Shown: piece by piece, positions 44,408 to 53,970 of the stretch | Layout of the letters: each line of letters begins with the position of its first letter | Position numbering within the stretch: the stretch's first letter is position 1 | Source of the DNA: Oceanobacillus bengalensis | GTDB lineage: Bacteria > Bacillota > Bacilli > Bacillales > Amphibacillaceae | NCBI RefSeq assembly: GCF_003628445.1 | Contig: NZ_RBZO01000016.1 | Span: 1-64,000, forward strand | Direction: 5' to 3' | DNA: 64,000 nt | The notes under the pieces: model-generated | Database searches by the model: none | What the model saw: the letters and a program-made list of their open reading frames with translations, nothing else | What the model was told of the DNA's origin: nothing | Program-made: the position numbers and the translations under genes

Positions 44408-45352
44408 TTACTTCTCTACAATAGGAGAGAGTTTTTCTTCGATTTCCGCTCGCTTTTCTTCCAAGAACGGCGGTAAATCAAGTTTTTCTCCTAAATGTTC
44501 CACATCTCCATCAACGGTAAATCCTGGTCCATCTGTTGCAATTTCAAAAAGAATTCCGTTTGATTCACGGAAATACAAACTCTTAAAGTAGAAACGATCG
44601 ACAATCCCTGAAGACTGGAAGCCTCTTTGTTTCACTTGTTCATCCCAATGCTTAAGCTCCTCGTCGTTTTTCACACGAATTGCTAAATGATGAATACTAC
44701 CACGCCCTGGTTTTTCAGAAGGTCCTTCCATATATTTCACGACGATTTCACCAAAAACTTCTCCTTTTATCGACTGAAAAATCGCTTCTCTTTCACTTCG
44801 GCTAACTTCTGTATAGCCAAACATATCGGTAAGGGTACTCGCCATTTTATCCAGCCTACGCACTGTCATTTCCACAGGACCCATTCCCCCGATTTGATGT
44901 TCTTCCGGAACGTCGGATTTTTCCCACGTTTCCCAGTGATCTACTTTTTCTCCATTTGAAACGAGTAGCACCAAACGGAGGCCATCAGGATCCTCAAATT
45001 TTAAAGCAGGTCGATTGGTGTATGTTGTAACCTGACTATGCACTACATCGTGCTCCTCAAATCTTGCTTTCCAATAATGTAGACTGTCTTCTGTTGGAAC
45101 GAGTAATCCAATTCTCGTAATTGCATTTGTCCCAGGGTATGTGTTTCCTACTAAAGGCATTTCAAAAAATGTTAGTTCTGTACCTGGGCTACCTGTTTTA
45201 TCTCCGTAAAATAAGTGATACATTGACGGATCATCTTGGTTCACTGTGATTTTCACACGACGTAAACCAAGCACATTTTTATAAAAGTGATTATTTTCAT
45301 TTGCGTTTTTTGTAATCATTGAAATGTGATGATGCCCTGGGATTTTGTACAT
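44408..45352 (-). CDS. Ring-cleaving dioxygenase, second paralogue
   Basis: 314-residue paralogue of its neighbour. Same two-module layout and ligand segments GHHHISMIT, GSIHHLAIRV and ILFEIATDGPGF. The start is the ATG of MYKIPGHHH after GGAGG; a frame reaching 45472 would cross the operator palindrome and overlap the flavin reductase. Its promoter probably lies around the palindrome at 45374-45388. Confidence 0.88.
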   Translation of the reverse strand: MYKIPGHHHISMITKNANENNHFYKNVLGLRRVKITVNQDDPSMYHLFYGDKTGSPGTELTFFEMPLVGNTYPGTNAITRIGLLVPTEDSLHYWKARFEEHDVVHSQVTTYTNRPALKFEDPDGLRLVLLVSNGEKVDHWETWEKSDVPEEHQIGGMGPVEMTVRRLDKMASTLTDMFGYTEVSRSEREAIFQSIKGEVFGEIVVKYMEGPSEKPGRGSIHHLAIRVKNDEELKHWDEQVKQRGFQSSGIVDRFYFKSLYFRESNGILFEIATDGPGFTVDGDVEHLGEKLDLPPFLEEKRAEIEEKLSPIVEK

Positions 45353-45373
45353 AAGGTATTCCTCCATTTTTAA

Positions 45374-45388
45374 ATTACGAATCGTAAT
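45374..45388. promoter_or_regulatory. Operator-like palindrome upstream of dioxygenase gene
   Basis: ATTACGAATCGTAAT is a perfect palindrome with a one-base centre, 22 bases before the dioxygenase start; a further GATTACGA lies about 30 bases upstream. It could bind a MarR/DUF24-type quinone sensor, but it is not the published MhqR box as I recall it. Confidence 0.5.
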
Positions 45389-45428
45389 GTAAACTAAAAT
45401 AAACCCTTTCGTAATCACTTCTGCAAAT

Positions 45429-46037
45429 CTATTCTGGTCGCTCGATGGAAAACACATCACCAATTTTCGCATAATTGGATCCAGCTAGACGACTAACTGC
45501 CCCAAGTTTTTCATGGTTTATTCTTCCACTTTCGTATATTTCCTCATCGATGTGATACCTAACTACTTTACCAATAAGTAAGTCTGCTCCAACCTGGTCA
45601 TTATCACCTAATTCTACAGAGTGCTCCAAGGTGCATTCAAATCGCACCTTGGCTTCTTTTATTCCAGGAACAGAAACCTTCTCACTTTCTACAAGTGTTA
45701 AGCATGCTTTTTCAATTTCACTTACGTCAGGTGGTAAAGATGCCGCTGTAATATTTATTTTCTCTACATTTTCTTCATCAACGATGTGTACGACAAATTC
45801 TTTATTTGCGAAAATATTTCTCGATGTATCTTTCAATTCCCCATTTTTCCGCTGGGTAGAAACGGAAATCATTGGTGGATTTGAAGTAACGACATTAAAA
45901 TAACTAAATGGCGCACCGTTTACTGTGCCGTCCTCCGCCACACTTGTAACAAACGCAATTGGTCTTGGAACAATACTACCGATTAACAGTTTGTAATTTT
46001 CCCGCTCTGTATTATTTATTGGGTCAAAGGATAACAT
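45429..46037 (-). CDS. Flavin reductase family protein (DIM6/NTAB)
   Basis: 202-residue FMN-binding split-barrel protein. SIVPRPIAFVTSVAEDGTVNGAPFSYFNVVTSNPPMISVS-type sequence at about 23-60 is the flavin-binding signature, and GADLLIGKVVRYHIDEEIY lies near the C-terminus. Members supply reduced flavin to oxygenases or act as flavoproteins themselves. AAGGAGGGG precedes the ATG. It lies between two dioxygenase genes, 12 bases after the 46050 gene. Confidence 0.9.
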   Translation of the reverse strand: MLSFDPINNTERENYKLLIGSIVPRPIAFVTSVAEDGTVNGAPFSYFNVVTSNPPMISVSTQRKNGELKDTSRNIFANKEFVVHIVDEENVEKINITAASLPPDVSEIEKACLTLVESEKVSVPGIKEAKVRFECTLEHSVELGDNDQVGADLLIGKVVRYHIDEEIYESGRINHEKLGAVSRLAGSNYAKIGDVFSIERPE

Positions 46038-46049
46038 GGAAACCCCTCC

Positions 46050-46985
46050 TTATTTATCCAAATTTCTTATTTCAATTGGAATTAAAGACTGATTCAATTG
46101 CCCGCGGTATTGTTCGTATTGTGCTGGTAGTTTCAATTCTTCACCCATTGTTTCATACGATTCATCATGCGCAAATCCTGGTGGGTCTGTTGCAATTTCA
46201 AACAATATCTCGCCATGTTCTCTAAAGTAAATAGCATTAAAGTAGTTTCTATCCCTTACCGCCGTTACGCCATAACCATGATTAGCCACATGTTCCTGCC
46301 AATCCAAATGATCCTTGTCATCTTCTGCACGCCATGCAATATGATGTACCGTACCTACTCCCATTTGTCCACGTCCTAGTGGGGTTTGTTTTATATCGAT
46401 AATATTACCAATTTCCCCGTAAGCTTTAAATCGAACAAGGTCACCTTCTTGTCCTACTTTATCAAGACCCATTACTTCCCCAAGGGTTTCCCCTGTTTTC
46501 TCTGGATTCGTAGATAACAATATCGCTCCACCAAAACCTTTAATTCCAACATCTGGTGTAACATCACCAATTGTCCAATTATTTTTTTCGCCTTTTTCTC
46601 TTTCAACAAGCTCTAATTGCAAACCATGAACATCCGCAAATTCTAAATAAGTTTCTCCGAATCGTTCTGTTTTATAGAATTCAATATTGAATTTGGCTAA
46701 TCTCTTTTCCCAAAAATCCATGGAACCAGGTGGAATGATGTACGTAGTAACCCCAACTTGTCCTCCCCCAATTTTCCCTTGATACGCGTTAGCCCACGGG
46801 AAGAAAGTAATAATCGTACCTGGTTTTCCTCCATCATTCCCAAAATAAAGATGATACGTACCCGGATCGTCAAAGTTAACGGTCTTTTTAACTAATCTTA
46901 ATCCTAATACACTTGCATAGAAATCTACGTTTTCCTGAGGATGACCTACGATTGCTGTTATATGGTGAATACCTGCTGTCTTCAT
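46050..46985 (-). CDS. Ring-cleaving dioxygenase, third paralogue
   Basis: 311-residue member of the same family (MhqA/MhqE/MhqO group). Ligand segments: GIHHITAIVG, GVGTVHHIAWRAEDD and ILFEIATDPPGF. It leads the cluster, with GGGAG upstream. Upstream DNA has the direct repeats ACTTAATTAA (15-base spacing) near 47070-47095, possibly operator sites. Confidence 0.88.
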   Translation of the reverse strand: MKTAGIHHITAIVGHPQENVDFYASVLGLRLVKKTVNFDDPGTYHLYFGNDGGKPGTIITFFPWANAYQGKIGGGQVGVTTYIIPPGSMDFWEKRLAKFNIEFYKTERFGETYLEFADVHGLQLELVEREKGEKNNWTIGDVTPDVGIKGFGGAILLSTNPEKTGETLGEVMGLDKVGQEGDLVRFKAYGEIGNIIDIKQTPLGRGQMGVGTVHHIAWRAEDDKDHLDWQEHVANHGYGVTAVRDRNYFNAIYFREHGEILFEIATDPPGFAHDESYETMGEELKLPAQYEQYRGQLNQSLIPIEIRNLDK

Positions 46986-47349
46986 CGTTTTAAAATCTCC
47001 CGTTCATTCTTTTTATTATTATGTTGATTTAACCATTATATATTTCCATGAATTAAAACGTTATTAATTAAGTTATCTTTAATTAAGTATATTATTGCAT
47101 AATACTTTCCACATTGTCAAACCTTTTTTCATTTCATATGCGTGAATCTATCGTATCGGTAACGTACTAGAGGTTGAAATGATCAAGAACTTCTTCTATA
47201 CATTCAAGAATTAGCAGGAGGTAGTATATATTCCAATAGAAGATAGTAGGCCCTTTTTAAGGATAGAGAAAAAGGGAAAGTATGATGAAGAGGCTTTAAC
47301 AAATAAAATTTTTTTGATGAGAGATTTTTTATGCTTTAATAGTTAAAAC
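46986..47349. other. Left flank of the transposon pair
   Basis: Chromosomal side of the insertion. It holds repeats of TTAATTAAG (47069-47095, promoter region of the dioxygenase) and a frameshifted protein-like remnant from 47181 reading toward the element. No tRNA or other known attachment gene was recognised. Confidence 0.5.
47181..47346 (+). pseudogene. Frameshifted remnant resembling a small Mor/CD3324-type regulator
   Basis: Two overlapping frames combine into a plausible sequence: DQELLLYIQELAGGSIY in one, then YIPIEDSRPFL and EKKGKYDEEALTNKIFLMRDF in another, ending at a stop codon 4 bases before the AAAAC target site. The GG.IYIP pattern is typical of small Mor-type or CD3324-type helix-turn-helix proteins. 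Because it ends at the insertion point it might represent the target gene, but it is short and broken. Confidence 0.3.
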
Positions 47350-47354
47350 AAAAC
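47350..47354. repeat. Target-site duplication, left copy (AAAAC)
   Basis: AAAAC directly abuts the TGTGACAG end of element 1. An identical copy abuts the other end at 54839-54843. Five-base duplications are the hallmark of Tn7-family insertion. Confidence 0.85.
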
Positions 47355-47551
47355 TGTGACAGAATCCATATAATTTCCTAAGCATTACCCATAAGGTTTC
47401 CAACCATACAGCGCCAACGGTTTGAAGTGTCTTAAATGTAAAAGTATATTTTTATCAAAGCTATTTTGAATTTAGACTGAGGACGATTTATCTTTATTTT
47501 GTACTTTAGAAAGCCTTATGGGTATTTATTTTACTTCAGGAAATTTTATGG
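47355..47551. repeat. Left end of element 1 with TnsB-site-like repeats
   Basis: After the terminal TGTGACAG there are direct copies CCATATAATTTCCTA (47366-47380) and CCCATAAGGTTTCCAA (47388-47403), then inverted copies at 47508-47522 (AGAAAGCCTTATGGG) and 47538-47551 (AGGAAATTTTATGG). Confidence 0.75.
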
Positions 47552-47701
47552 TCTCTATGCTCTTCCATGTTTCTCTATAAAGGTGTAACTAATATATCTT
47601 ATTGCGAAATAATACTAACTTCACATTTCCATACAATTTGCAGAAATACAACAAATATTTCAGAAGTTACCATCTTTAAGTTTTTTATTGTAACTCTCGT
47701 A

Positions 47702-49552
47702 TCAATCAAATCCTATAAACTTCTCTTCCACTACACCAGATTCTTCTAGCATTTGGTATAAGATCGAGATATCAGAATTTGTACGTCTTCTCCCAAACCG
47801 GTTTTCAGAGAAAGTGAAATATAAGTACCTTTTTGAACGGGAAAGACCAACAAAGAACGTGCATTTATCTTCGGCTTCTTGTTGAGAAAAACTCCAAAAT
47901 GAATTGTCATCAAAGCCCACAAAAAATACTACATCAAATTCTAGTCCCTTACTTTTATGAATTGTCATAATTGGTATTGAATCATTACCTTGAAACGAAT
48001 CGATTGCAGCCAACCAATCTTTCCTTGATGTATAATATTGATATAGATAACTCGATAACTCTTCGCGTAATTTATTTATATATTTACCTTGTAAATATTG
48101 GGGATAATATTTACTAAGCTTATTTACATCATAAAAATCTAATATTTCTTTTAGTAGAACATCTAAATCTTCTTGTTGAGTTACTTTCATTAATTTTGTT
48201 TTTACAATCCTCAACATTGTTTTAAGATGTTTTCTCAATTTATCGATGATAATCGGATCAACTGTACCTAATTTGCCCTCAAAGAAAATCTTTGCCTCCC
48301 AGATAAATGACCAAGCATCACTATCTCTAGCATTAAGAGCTGATTTCAATGTATTAAGAATTAGCAAAACCATATCTTCTTTTAATAGGTCTTGAAACTT
48401 TGCTTCATTTCTTGCCTGAATATTTACTTTCTCAAGTACTTCAATAATTTCGTCACTAAATTGCTGTACACTTTGCTTTACTATTATACAAATATCCCTA
48501 TATGAAATTTGCTGCTGATGAATTAATTGCGTTATTCTTTCAGCAACATCCTCTGTTTCTGTAATTGAATCTTTAAAATACCATATTTCTGCAACTCCCT
48601 CGTCCTCGGTCCATTTCGGATTAGCTATAGGTGAAAATGGTATCTCCTGTAAATAATTATTAACTATTTTTTGTATCTCCAATAGCCGTGGGGCTGATCT
48701 ATGATTCATAACTAACGTAAATTCTTTTGAATTAAAATCTTTTTTATATGAATCAAATATATCTGGCTTTGCCCCCGCCCATAACATTATTCTTTGCCTA
48801 TTATCTCCTACCGCTGTGATTGATGTTTCAGAGTTATGAAAACATACTTTTACTAATGCATATTGTATACGCGTAGTATCTTGAAACTCATCTAAAAAAA
48901 CGTGGGAATAAGTTTTCCTTAAAGATTTTAAAATCAGTGGATTAGTTTCTAAAATATAGATTGCTAGAACAGATATCATCTGAAAGCTCAAGGTTGGCTT
49001 AATATCCCCATCACCTTTAAGTAATATATCCCAAACATCTTTATAGACACCAGATACACTTTCTAATCTTCTTTTTGTTAAATTATCAATATACTGTTTT
49101 TTAATTTTATTATTATTAAAGTTAACCCCACACTTTGAAAAAGCTCGAACAAATTCATTCTGATTTAAAGCTATTCCGTAATTTGGATCAGGTCTAAACT
49201 CATCAGGTATCGCATTTAAAAACCTATCCAATATACTTTTTGCAAATGAATCGAAGGTTTGAGATATAAATCTAGACTCTAAATCTTTAGATAATCTTAA
49301 TTTTATTCTATCCTTTAAATTTACCGCTGCATCTTTTTTCAAACTTACGGCTAAAATTTTATTGGGATAAACACAGCTATTAGTTTCTAACAAAAAAGAT
49401 GCTTTTTGAGCCAATAGTTCGGTCTTACCAGCACCCGGTCCTGCAACAACTAAAGAATTATTTAAATCCTTTACAGCATTTAACGCAGCTGGTTCAAGTA
49501 TTAATCCATCACTTGGTTTCCATTCTTTAATCGAAATCCCCATACTATGCAT
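47702..49552 (-). CDS. gajB: Gabija-like UvrD/Rep-type helicase GajB
   Basis: 616-residue superfamily 1A DNA helicase. Motifs in order: Walker A VAGPGAGKTEL (about residue 36), motif Ia ILAVSLKKDAAVNL, motif II HVFLDEFQDT (about 213), motif III AVGDNRQRIMLWAGA, motif IV VMNHRSAP, motif V MTIHKSKGLEFDVVF and motif VI FFVGLSRSKRYLYF. It follows gajA with an 8-base overlap, the known Gabija order. In characterised Gabija, GajB senses or drives DNA ends and assists the GajA nuclease in anti-phage defence. It is longer than the founding Bacillus cereus GajB (about 490 residues, from memory). Confidence 0.8.
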   Translation of the reverse strand: MHSMGISIKEWKPSDGLILEPAALNAVKDLNNSLVVAGPGAGKTELLAQKASFLLETNSCVYPNKILAVSLKKDAAVNLKDRIKLRLSKDLESRFISQTFDSFAKSILDRFLNAIPDEFRPDPNYGIALNQNEFVRAFSKCGVNFNNNKIKKQYIDNLTKRRLESVSGVYKDVWDILLKGDGDIKPTLSFQMISVLAIYILETNPLILKSLRKTYSHVFLDEFQDTTRIQYALVKVCFHNSETSITAVGDNRQRIMLWAGAKPDIFDSYKKDFNSKEFTLVMNHRSAPRLLEIQKIVNNYLQEIPFSPIANPKWTEDEGVAEIWYFKDSITETEDVAERITQLIHQQQISYRDICIIVKQSVQQFSDEIIEVLEKVNIQARNEAKFQDLLKEDMVLLILNTLKSALNARDSDAWSFIWEAKIFFEGKLGTVDPIIIDKLRKHLKTMLRIVKTKLMKVTQQEDLDVLLKEILDFYDVNKLSKYYPQYLQGKYINKLREELSSYLYQYYTSRKDWLAAIDSFQGNDSIPIMTIHKSKGLEFDVVFFVGFDDNSFWSFSQQEAEDKCTFFVGLSRSKRYLYFTFSENRFGRRRTNSDISILYQMLEESGVVEEKFIGFD

Positions 49553-51587
49553 CCTCTATTTCTAGTAATAATTTAACTTTATCAGTTATATTTATAAAGA
49601 CATCAGGAATATTTTCTTGTAAGACATCATCAGCTATATAATTTAATGCTTGCAGATGTGTCACTGGCTTTCCTCTGGTTAGAAAGAAATAGCTATACCA
49701 TATCATTAATTCCTTTTGTTTTTCAGTATATGTATTGCCTTCACCACCGTTTTTCTTTAAGGCTCTCTTCATATCACTTTCAATGCGTTCTTGATAAGCT
49801 AAAGTTTGCTTTTCTTGTTCATCTAATTCTTGAATTCTTTTTTGTTTCTCACTTTCATCTATTCGGATGAGCGGTCCTTCATTTTTCTCTAAGGTTTCTA
49901 AATAAGCATCTAAAAAGTTTTCAATCATTAAAAAGTCAATATCTAACGGTTTGGAAAAATATACATTATAGCGTTCTAGCATTTTTATCCAGCCATCGAT
50001 ATACTCATAACCTGCCTGATTCCATTCATGCATATTATCCAACTTTTCATCCGACAAAACTTTACCGCCTTTGACAGTTAATAATTCACTTTTGCTAATC
50101 CCATTACTAATAAGTTGCTTAATAGCATACTTTATCCTTCCCCATCCCCCACCTTCCCTTTCTCTATCTAAATCTAACAGGGTAATAAAAGGGATATTCA
50201 ACTGACTTAATAGCCTCCAAAAGTGATTAACGTGACGTCCACCTAGAGGAACCATTGATATGCCAACGGTGTCCAATTCATCCATATATAAATTCAGAAA
50301 TTTTGGCATCAATATTTCCTCACTATCGCCTTCTCCTAATACCACTAATGATGAAAAATATAATTCTGGATAGGCTCTAATTGCTTCTTTTACATATTTA
50401 TAGGATTCGTCTTGTTTTTCAGGTAGCACAATCTCTTTAGCAATGGTTGCCCCATTCTCGATTCTTAAATGACGGATTTCCGTTGGTTCTACACGTTTAA
50501 TAATTGAAGGACTATGGGAAGTAATCAATACTTGGGAATTACTTTTAGAACGTATGTTACTCAAGTTTTTTACAACTTTTCCCAGCAAGTGTGGGCTAAC
50601 ATGATTTTCAGGTTCTTCAACTAAAATAAGCGTTAAAGCCGGCGGATCAATATTTAATACTCGTTCTTCATCAGAAATTCTGTTTTTTATTTCTTTTATA
50701 GCCTCATTTTCTAATTCTAATAGTGAATCTATCAAAGTAAGATAAAATAGAGATTTCAATCCATCTCCTAAATCATCTACTTTAAATGCCTTTTCCGTAT
50801 GCGAAGGTGTGAATTCCACCTCAAGTTTCTTTAAGATATTGTCCAGATCACTACTGCCAAATTTAATATTAGCTTCATTATATCTTGAGTCATTATGATA
50901 GTTTTTCCATTGAGAAGATACTATTTTTTTTACAATAGTAATACCAGATTGCTTAGCAACCTCATTATCTACCTCATCAATTTTTTCATTTATCCTTTCT
51001 TTATCTGACTCTTTCCAATTAATTTGGTTTAAAATTCTCCACAAAATCGTTCCAGAAGCATTTTTTAACTGTTCGGATGGGTTTCTTACAGCCGGAATAT
51101 ATATAACTTGTATTTTGGCTCTATCATATGCAGACATTGGTTTTTGGCCATCCTCGCCTTTATCCACCACATAATGGTATTTATAATCTATTATCCCTTC
51201 AGGGGAACTACCTTTTTCGTAACTGGCATCTAAACGTATAGCGATATATGGATTGCCCCCCGGTTGATCTACCATAAAGTTTTCAAAATACGCAGCTATC
51301 CCGTAATCATCCTCTTCTGATCCTTCACTATCCCCATCAAAAAATTCAAAATAAGCCTCTATGTAAAAATTACTTTTTTCTATTTCATCTGCTGTTTTAT
51401 CTAGAGGTATATGAAAATCAGATTTGGTAATTTTGGAATTTCCAAACAACTTTTGAAGTGCGCTTAATACTGTAGTTTTCCCAGAACTATTATGACCAAT
51501 AAACGCGGTTAAATCAGAAATTTCAATTGTTGTATCAGTTTGTCCAAAGCTGCGATAATTGTTAAAAACTAATTTAGTTAATTTCAT
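49545..51587 (-). CDS. gajA: Gabija-like OLD-family ATPase/TOPRIM nuclease GajA
   Basis: 680-residue protein: N-terminal SMC-like ATPase with Walker A IGHNSSGKTTVLSAL (about residue 31), a signature region DDLGDGLKSLFYL, Walker B LILVEEPENHVSPHL (about 328) and H-loop ITSHSPSII; then a TOPRIM domain (about 420-600) with VVLGEGDSEEIL and LLDLDRERE supplying the acidic metal ligands. This is the OLD class of DNA nickase. The overlapping UvrD helicase makes Gabija the natural assignment; other OLD-helicase pairs exist. A charged helical region (about 575-625) extends the usual length. Confidence 0.82.
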   Translation of the reverse strand: MKLTKLVFNNYRSFGQTDTTIEISDLTAFIGHNSSGKTTVLSALQKLFGNSKITKSDFHIPLDKTADEIEKSNFYIEAYFEFFDGDSEGSEEDDYGIAAYFENFMVDQPGGNPYIAIRLDASYEKGSSPEGIIDYKYHYVVDKGEDGQKPMSAYDRAKIQVIYIPAVRNPSEQLKNASGTILWRILNQINWKESDKERINEKIDEVDNEVAKQSGITIVKKIVSSQWKNYHNDSRYNEANIKFGSSDLDNILKKLEVEFTPSHTEKAFKVDDLGDGLKSLFYLTLIDSLLELENEAIKEIKNRISDEERVLNIDPPALTLILVEEPENHVSPHLLGKVVKNLSNIRSKSNSQVLITSHSPSIIKRVEPTEIRHLRIENGATIAKEIVLPEKQDESYKYVKEAIRAYPELYFSSLVVLGEGDSEEILMPKFLNLYMDELDTVGISMVPLGGRHVNHFWRLLSQLNIPFITLLDLDREREGGGWGRIKYAIKQLISNGISKSELLTVKGGKVLSDEKLDNMHEWNQAGYEYIDGWIKMLERYNVYFSKPLDIDFLMIENFLDAYLETLEKNEGPLIRIDESEKQKRIQELDEQEKQTLAYQERIESDMKRALKKNGGEGNTYTEKQKELMIWYSYFFLTRGKPVTHLQALNYIADDVLQENIPDVFINITDKVKLLLEIEDA

Positions 51588-51859
51588 ATAAATCTCTCTT
51601 TTCTTTTCAAGATATTAAACTCTTTATTACAGGTTTCTAAAAAGTTGCATATATAAAATTTTGGCTCTATGTTTAACCTCTATTTTCCCTTTTTACGAAC
51701 GGGTTCGTTAGTGAAACAGTGATACAAGCGAGTAGCAATCCAAATCAGTATACTATTGTTAAACTGGTAAAAAAGATGACATTGGTGGTATATTCTATTG
51801 GCCGTAATGCTTAACAGTCTTGAGCTTTTATATTTTTAATTTAAATGACCATAATTACA

Positions 51860-52789
51860 TTAACTAATTTTATCCTTCATTGTATTTACATCAATGTAAA
51901 TCTTCCCCATTGTTTGAGCTGCTTTAATTTTTCGGTCAAGAATTTCTTTAAAACTAAATAGACCTTCTACTACAAGAATTATGTCAGCTCCGTCAACTAA
52001 AATTGTATTGAGTGCCTTCCCCTTTACTAAAGCCTCAACAGAGTCATTTGAAAATCCATTTATTGAAATAAATATTCCTCTCCCATATAATTTACCTTCA
52101 ACTTTATATGCAAATTGATAAAGGGCATTAGATGCAGTTAAATTGTCTTGCCATTTCGCTTCCATAATATAATTTTCTCCATCATACTTTATCGTTCCAT
52201 CAATCTGTTCTCCCCTAAGCCTAATAGGATCAGAAATAATAAGAGATTCATGGATTGACAGTTTTCTTAAAAAATCTTCTAATAAATATCCCCTTTGTTG
52301 TAGTGACACACTATTACCGGATGTATTTTTACCCTGATATAGATTTATAAACTCATTATGTAACTCTTCTAATGTATTTTTCTTAGTGTAAATTTCTTTA
52401 TCCTTTCTCTCACGGAGTTCTCTTTGCTGCTTTAATTTTGAATCTCTTATTTCTTGTAACTGTTTTAAATGGCTAATATTTCTTTTAGCTTCACTTTCAT
52501 CTAACTTTTTTAAAGTCTTAAAAAAATACGGGTCAAAATGATTCCAAACAACTAGAGCTTGAAGCATACTTCTAAATTGACCTATCCCACCATCAACACG
52601 GTTATTAAGATTTCCAAAAACCATATCAATTATTTGAGATCTTTTTAAACTTTCATTAACATTTTTTAGGTCACTTTTTGTACAACCATTATTAATAAAA
52701 AAATCAATAATATCTTTTTTAGGCCAAAATATAGATAAGATGCAAGTTCTCATAGAATCTGCTATATCTTTTGGAAAAACTGTTTTCAT
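51860..52789 (-). CDS. Mrr-like restriction endonuclease
   Basis: 309-residue protein. The N-terminal half is helical with a long charged coiled coil (about 100-150). The C-terminal half has a PD-(D/E)xK nuclease core: QRGYLLEDFLRKL, RLRGEQIDGTIKYDGENYIM and EAKWQD, where the Asp and the E-x-K triad are the likely active site, then KLYGRGIFISINGFS as in Mrr-type restriction enzymes. No methyltransferase is nearby, so it may cut modified or foreign DNA. The start is the ATG of MKTVFPKD after GGAGGTG; a longer frame overlaps that ribosome site. Confidence 0.75.
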   Translation of the reverse strand: MKTVFPKDIADSMRTCILSIFWPKKDIIDFFINNGCTKSDLKNVNESLKRSQIIDMVFGNLNNRVDGGIGQFRSMLQALVVWNHFDPYFFKTLKKLDESEAKRNISHLKQLQEIRDSKLKQQRELRERKDKEIYTKKNTLEELHNEFINLYQGKNTSGNSVSLQQRGYLLEDFLRKLSIHESLIISDPIRLRGEQIDGTIKYDGENYIMEAKWQDNLTASNALYQFAYKVEGKLYGRGIFISINGFSNDSVEALVKGKALNTILVDGADIILVVEGLFSFKEILDRKIKAAQTMGKIYIDVNTMKDKIS

Positions 52790-53022
52790 TTTAACACCTC
52801 CATACTTATAGTAAATCATATATTAGAAAACAAACCTTAATATTTCTAAATAAGAAATTTATAATGAAATGTCTCTCACCCTTAAAAAAACTCTATTCTT
52901 CAAATAGAAATTTATATTAAGTCCTTTATTTTTAATAATTAATCTTGATAGGCTTTAATGTACTTTAATAAAATCTGCCAGTAAGGTCCATTACCATACT
53001 TTAAGACTTATTTATCAAACTC

Positions 53023-53802
53023 TTACCATTTCAGACCAAATTTTAAAAAGCATATTAACGAGACAACAAAGATCAATAGAAAAATAATAACCACTAACAG
53101 ATTATATTGAACGATTAAAAGTATTAAAGAGATAAATATAAAAATAATAGAGATTAAGCTGTTCTTCTTTAGTTTTTTCTTTAAAAAGATATCAAGGAAA
53201 CCTACAGTTAATATGAGAAGTAACAGCATCGCTGTATATCTTATAAAACTAAGTAAAATGTTCTCACCGATGGATATTATGATAAAACTTAACAGGGCTG
53301 CAAATAAAGTAAAAAAAGCTTGTCCTATCGGAAATACAATATCCTTGAGCTTTGTAAAACCATAGTCCAATACATCCAATCCTGACTTAACAGTGTTAAG
53401 CTCCCTATTCTGCTCACTTAAATAAAGAAGTTGTTGATATAGTTTTTCTGAAATTTTTTCTATTTTTTCTTTTTCATGTATGGAGGAATCATTTATAATC
53501 TCCTTAATTTCTTTAATATCAGATGAATCCAATAGTGGAAAAGAATTAATTACAGCTACAAAGAATTCCTGCCCTTTAGTAATGTCTAATTTGTACTGAT
53601 AGGCAACAGATAAGGACTTACTTATCTTCTCCATAAATATATCAGTTTTAGCAGTTTTTAAGTCTTTCTTTTTTTGATATTGTACTTTAAATTCCTTATA
53701 CAACCAAACAAATAAAGCTACAATTATCAACCAAACTGTGACTTCTAAAGGATTCATATTTGTGACTTCAGTAATCTTTTGAAAAACAGTTTGCACATCC
53801 AA
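53023..53802 (-). CDS. Membrane protein of unknown function in the defence island
   Basis: 259 residues: one N-terminal hydrophobic helix (about 20-37), a cytoplasmic or external helical region (about 40-150) and four to five closely packed hydrophobic helices at the C-terminus (about 160-259). It starts at TTG five bases after GGGGGAG. Such proteins in defence islands are sometimes abortive-infection effectors that damage the membrane, but no motif here proves that. Confidence 0.6.
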   Translation of the reverse strand: MDVQTVFQKITEVTNMNPLEVTVWLIIVALFVWLYKEFKVQYQKKKDLKTAKTDIFMEKISKSLSVAYQYKLDITKGQEFFVAVINSFPLLDSSDIKEIKEIINDSSIHEKEKIEKISEKLYQQLLYLSEQNRELNTVKSGLDVLDYGFTKLKDIVFPIGQAFFTLFAALLSFIIISIGENILLSFIRYTAMLLLLILTVGFLDIFLKKKLKKNSLISIIFIFISLILLIVQYNLLVVIIFLLIFVVSLICFLKFGLKW

Positions 53803-53970
53803 AACTTCTCCCCCAAAACTCGTTTATAATAGATTATCATTATAGTTTTTATAGCTACGTTCCATTGATCTCATTTTAAAACATATTATTTAATATGTTC
53901 ATTTTAATATAACTCACCCCGGAACATAGAAGGTTTTGAGTTGAATCTTCTTAAACCATATCTAGTCATC

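Noticed and set aside
51688-51810. Plus-strand protein-like remnant (TNGFVSETVIQASSNPNQY) between gajA and the Mrr-like gene
   Set aside because: Short, no start or ribosome site, and it needs a frameshift to extend; too weak to annotate.
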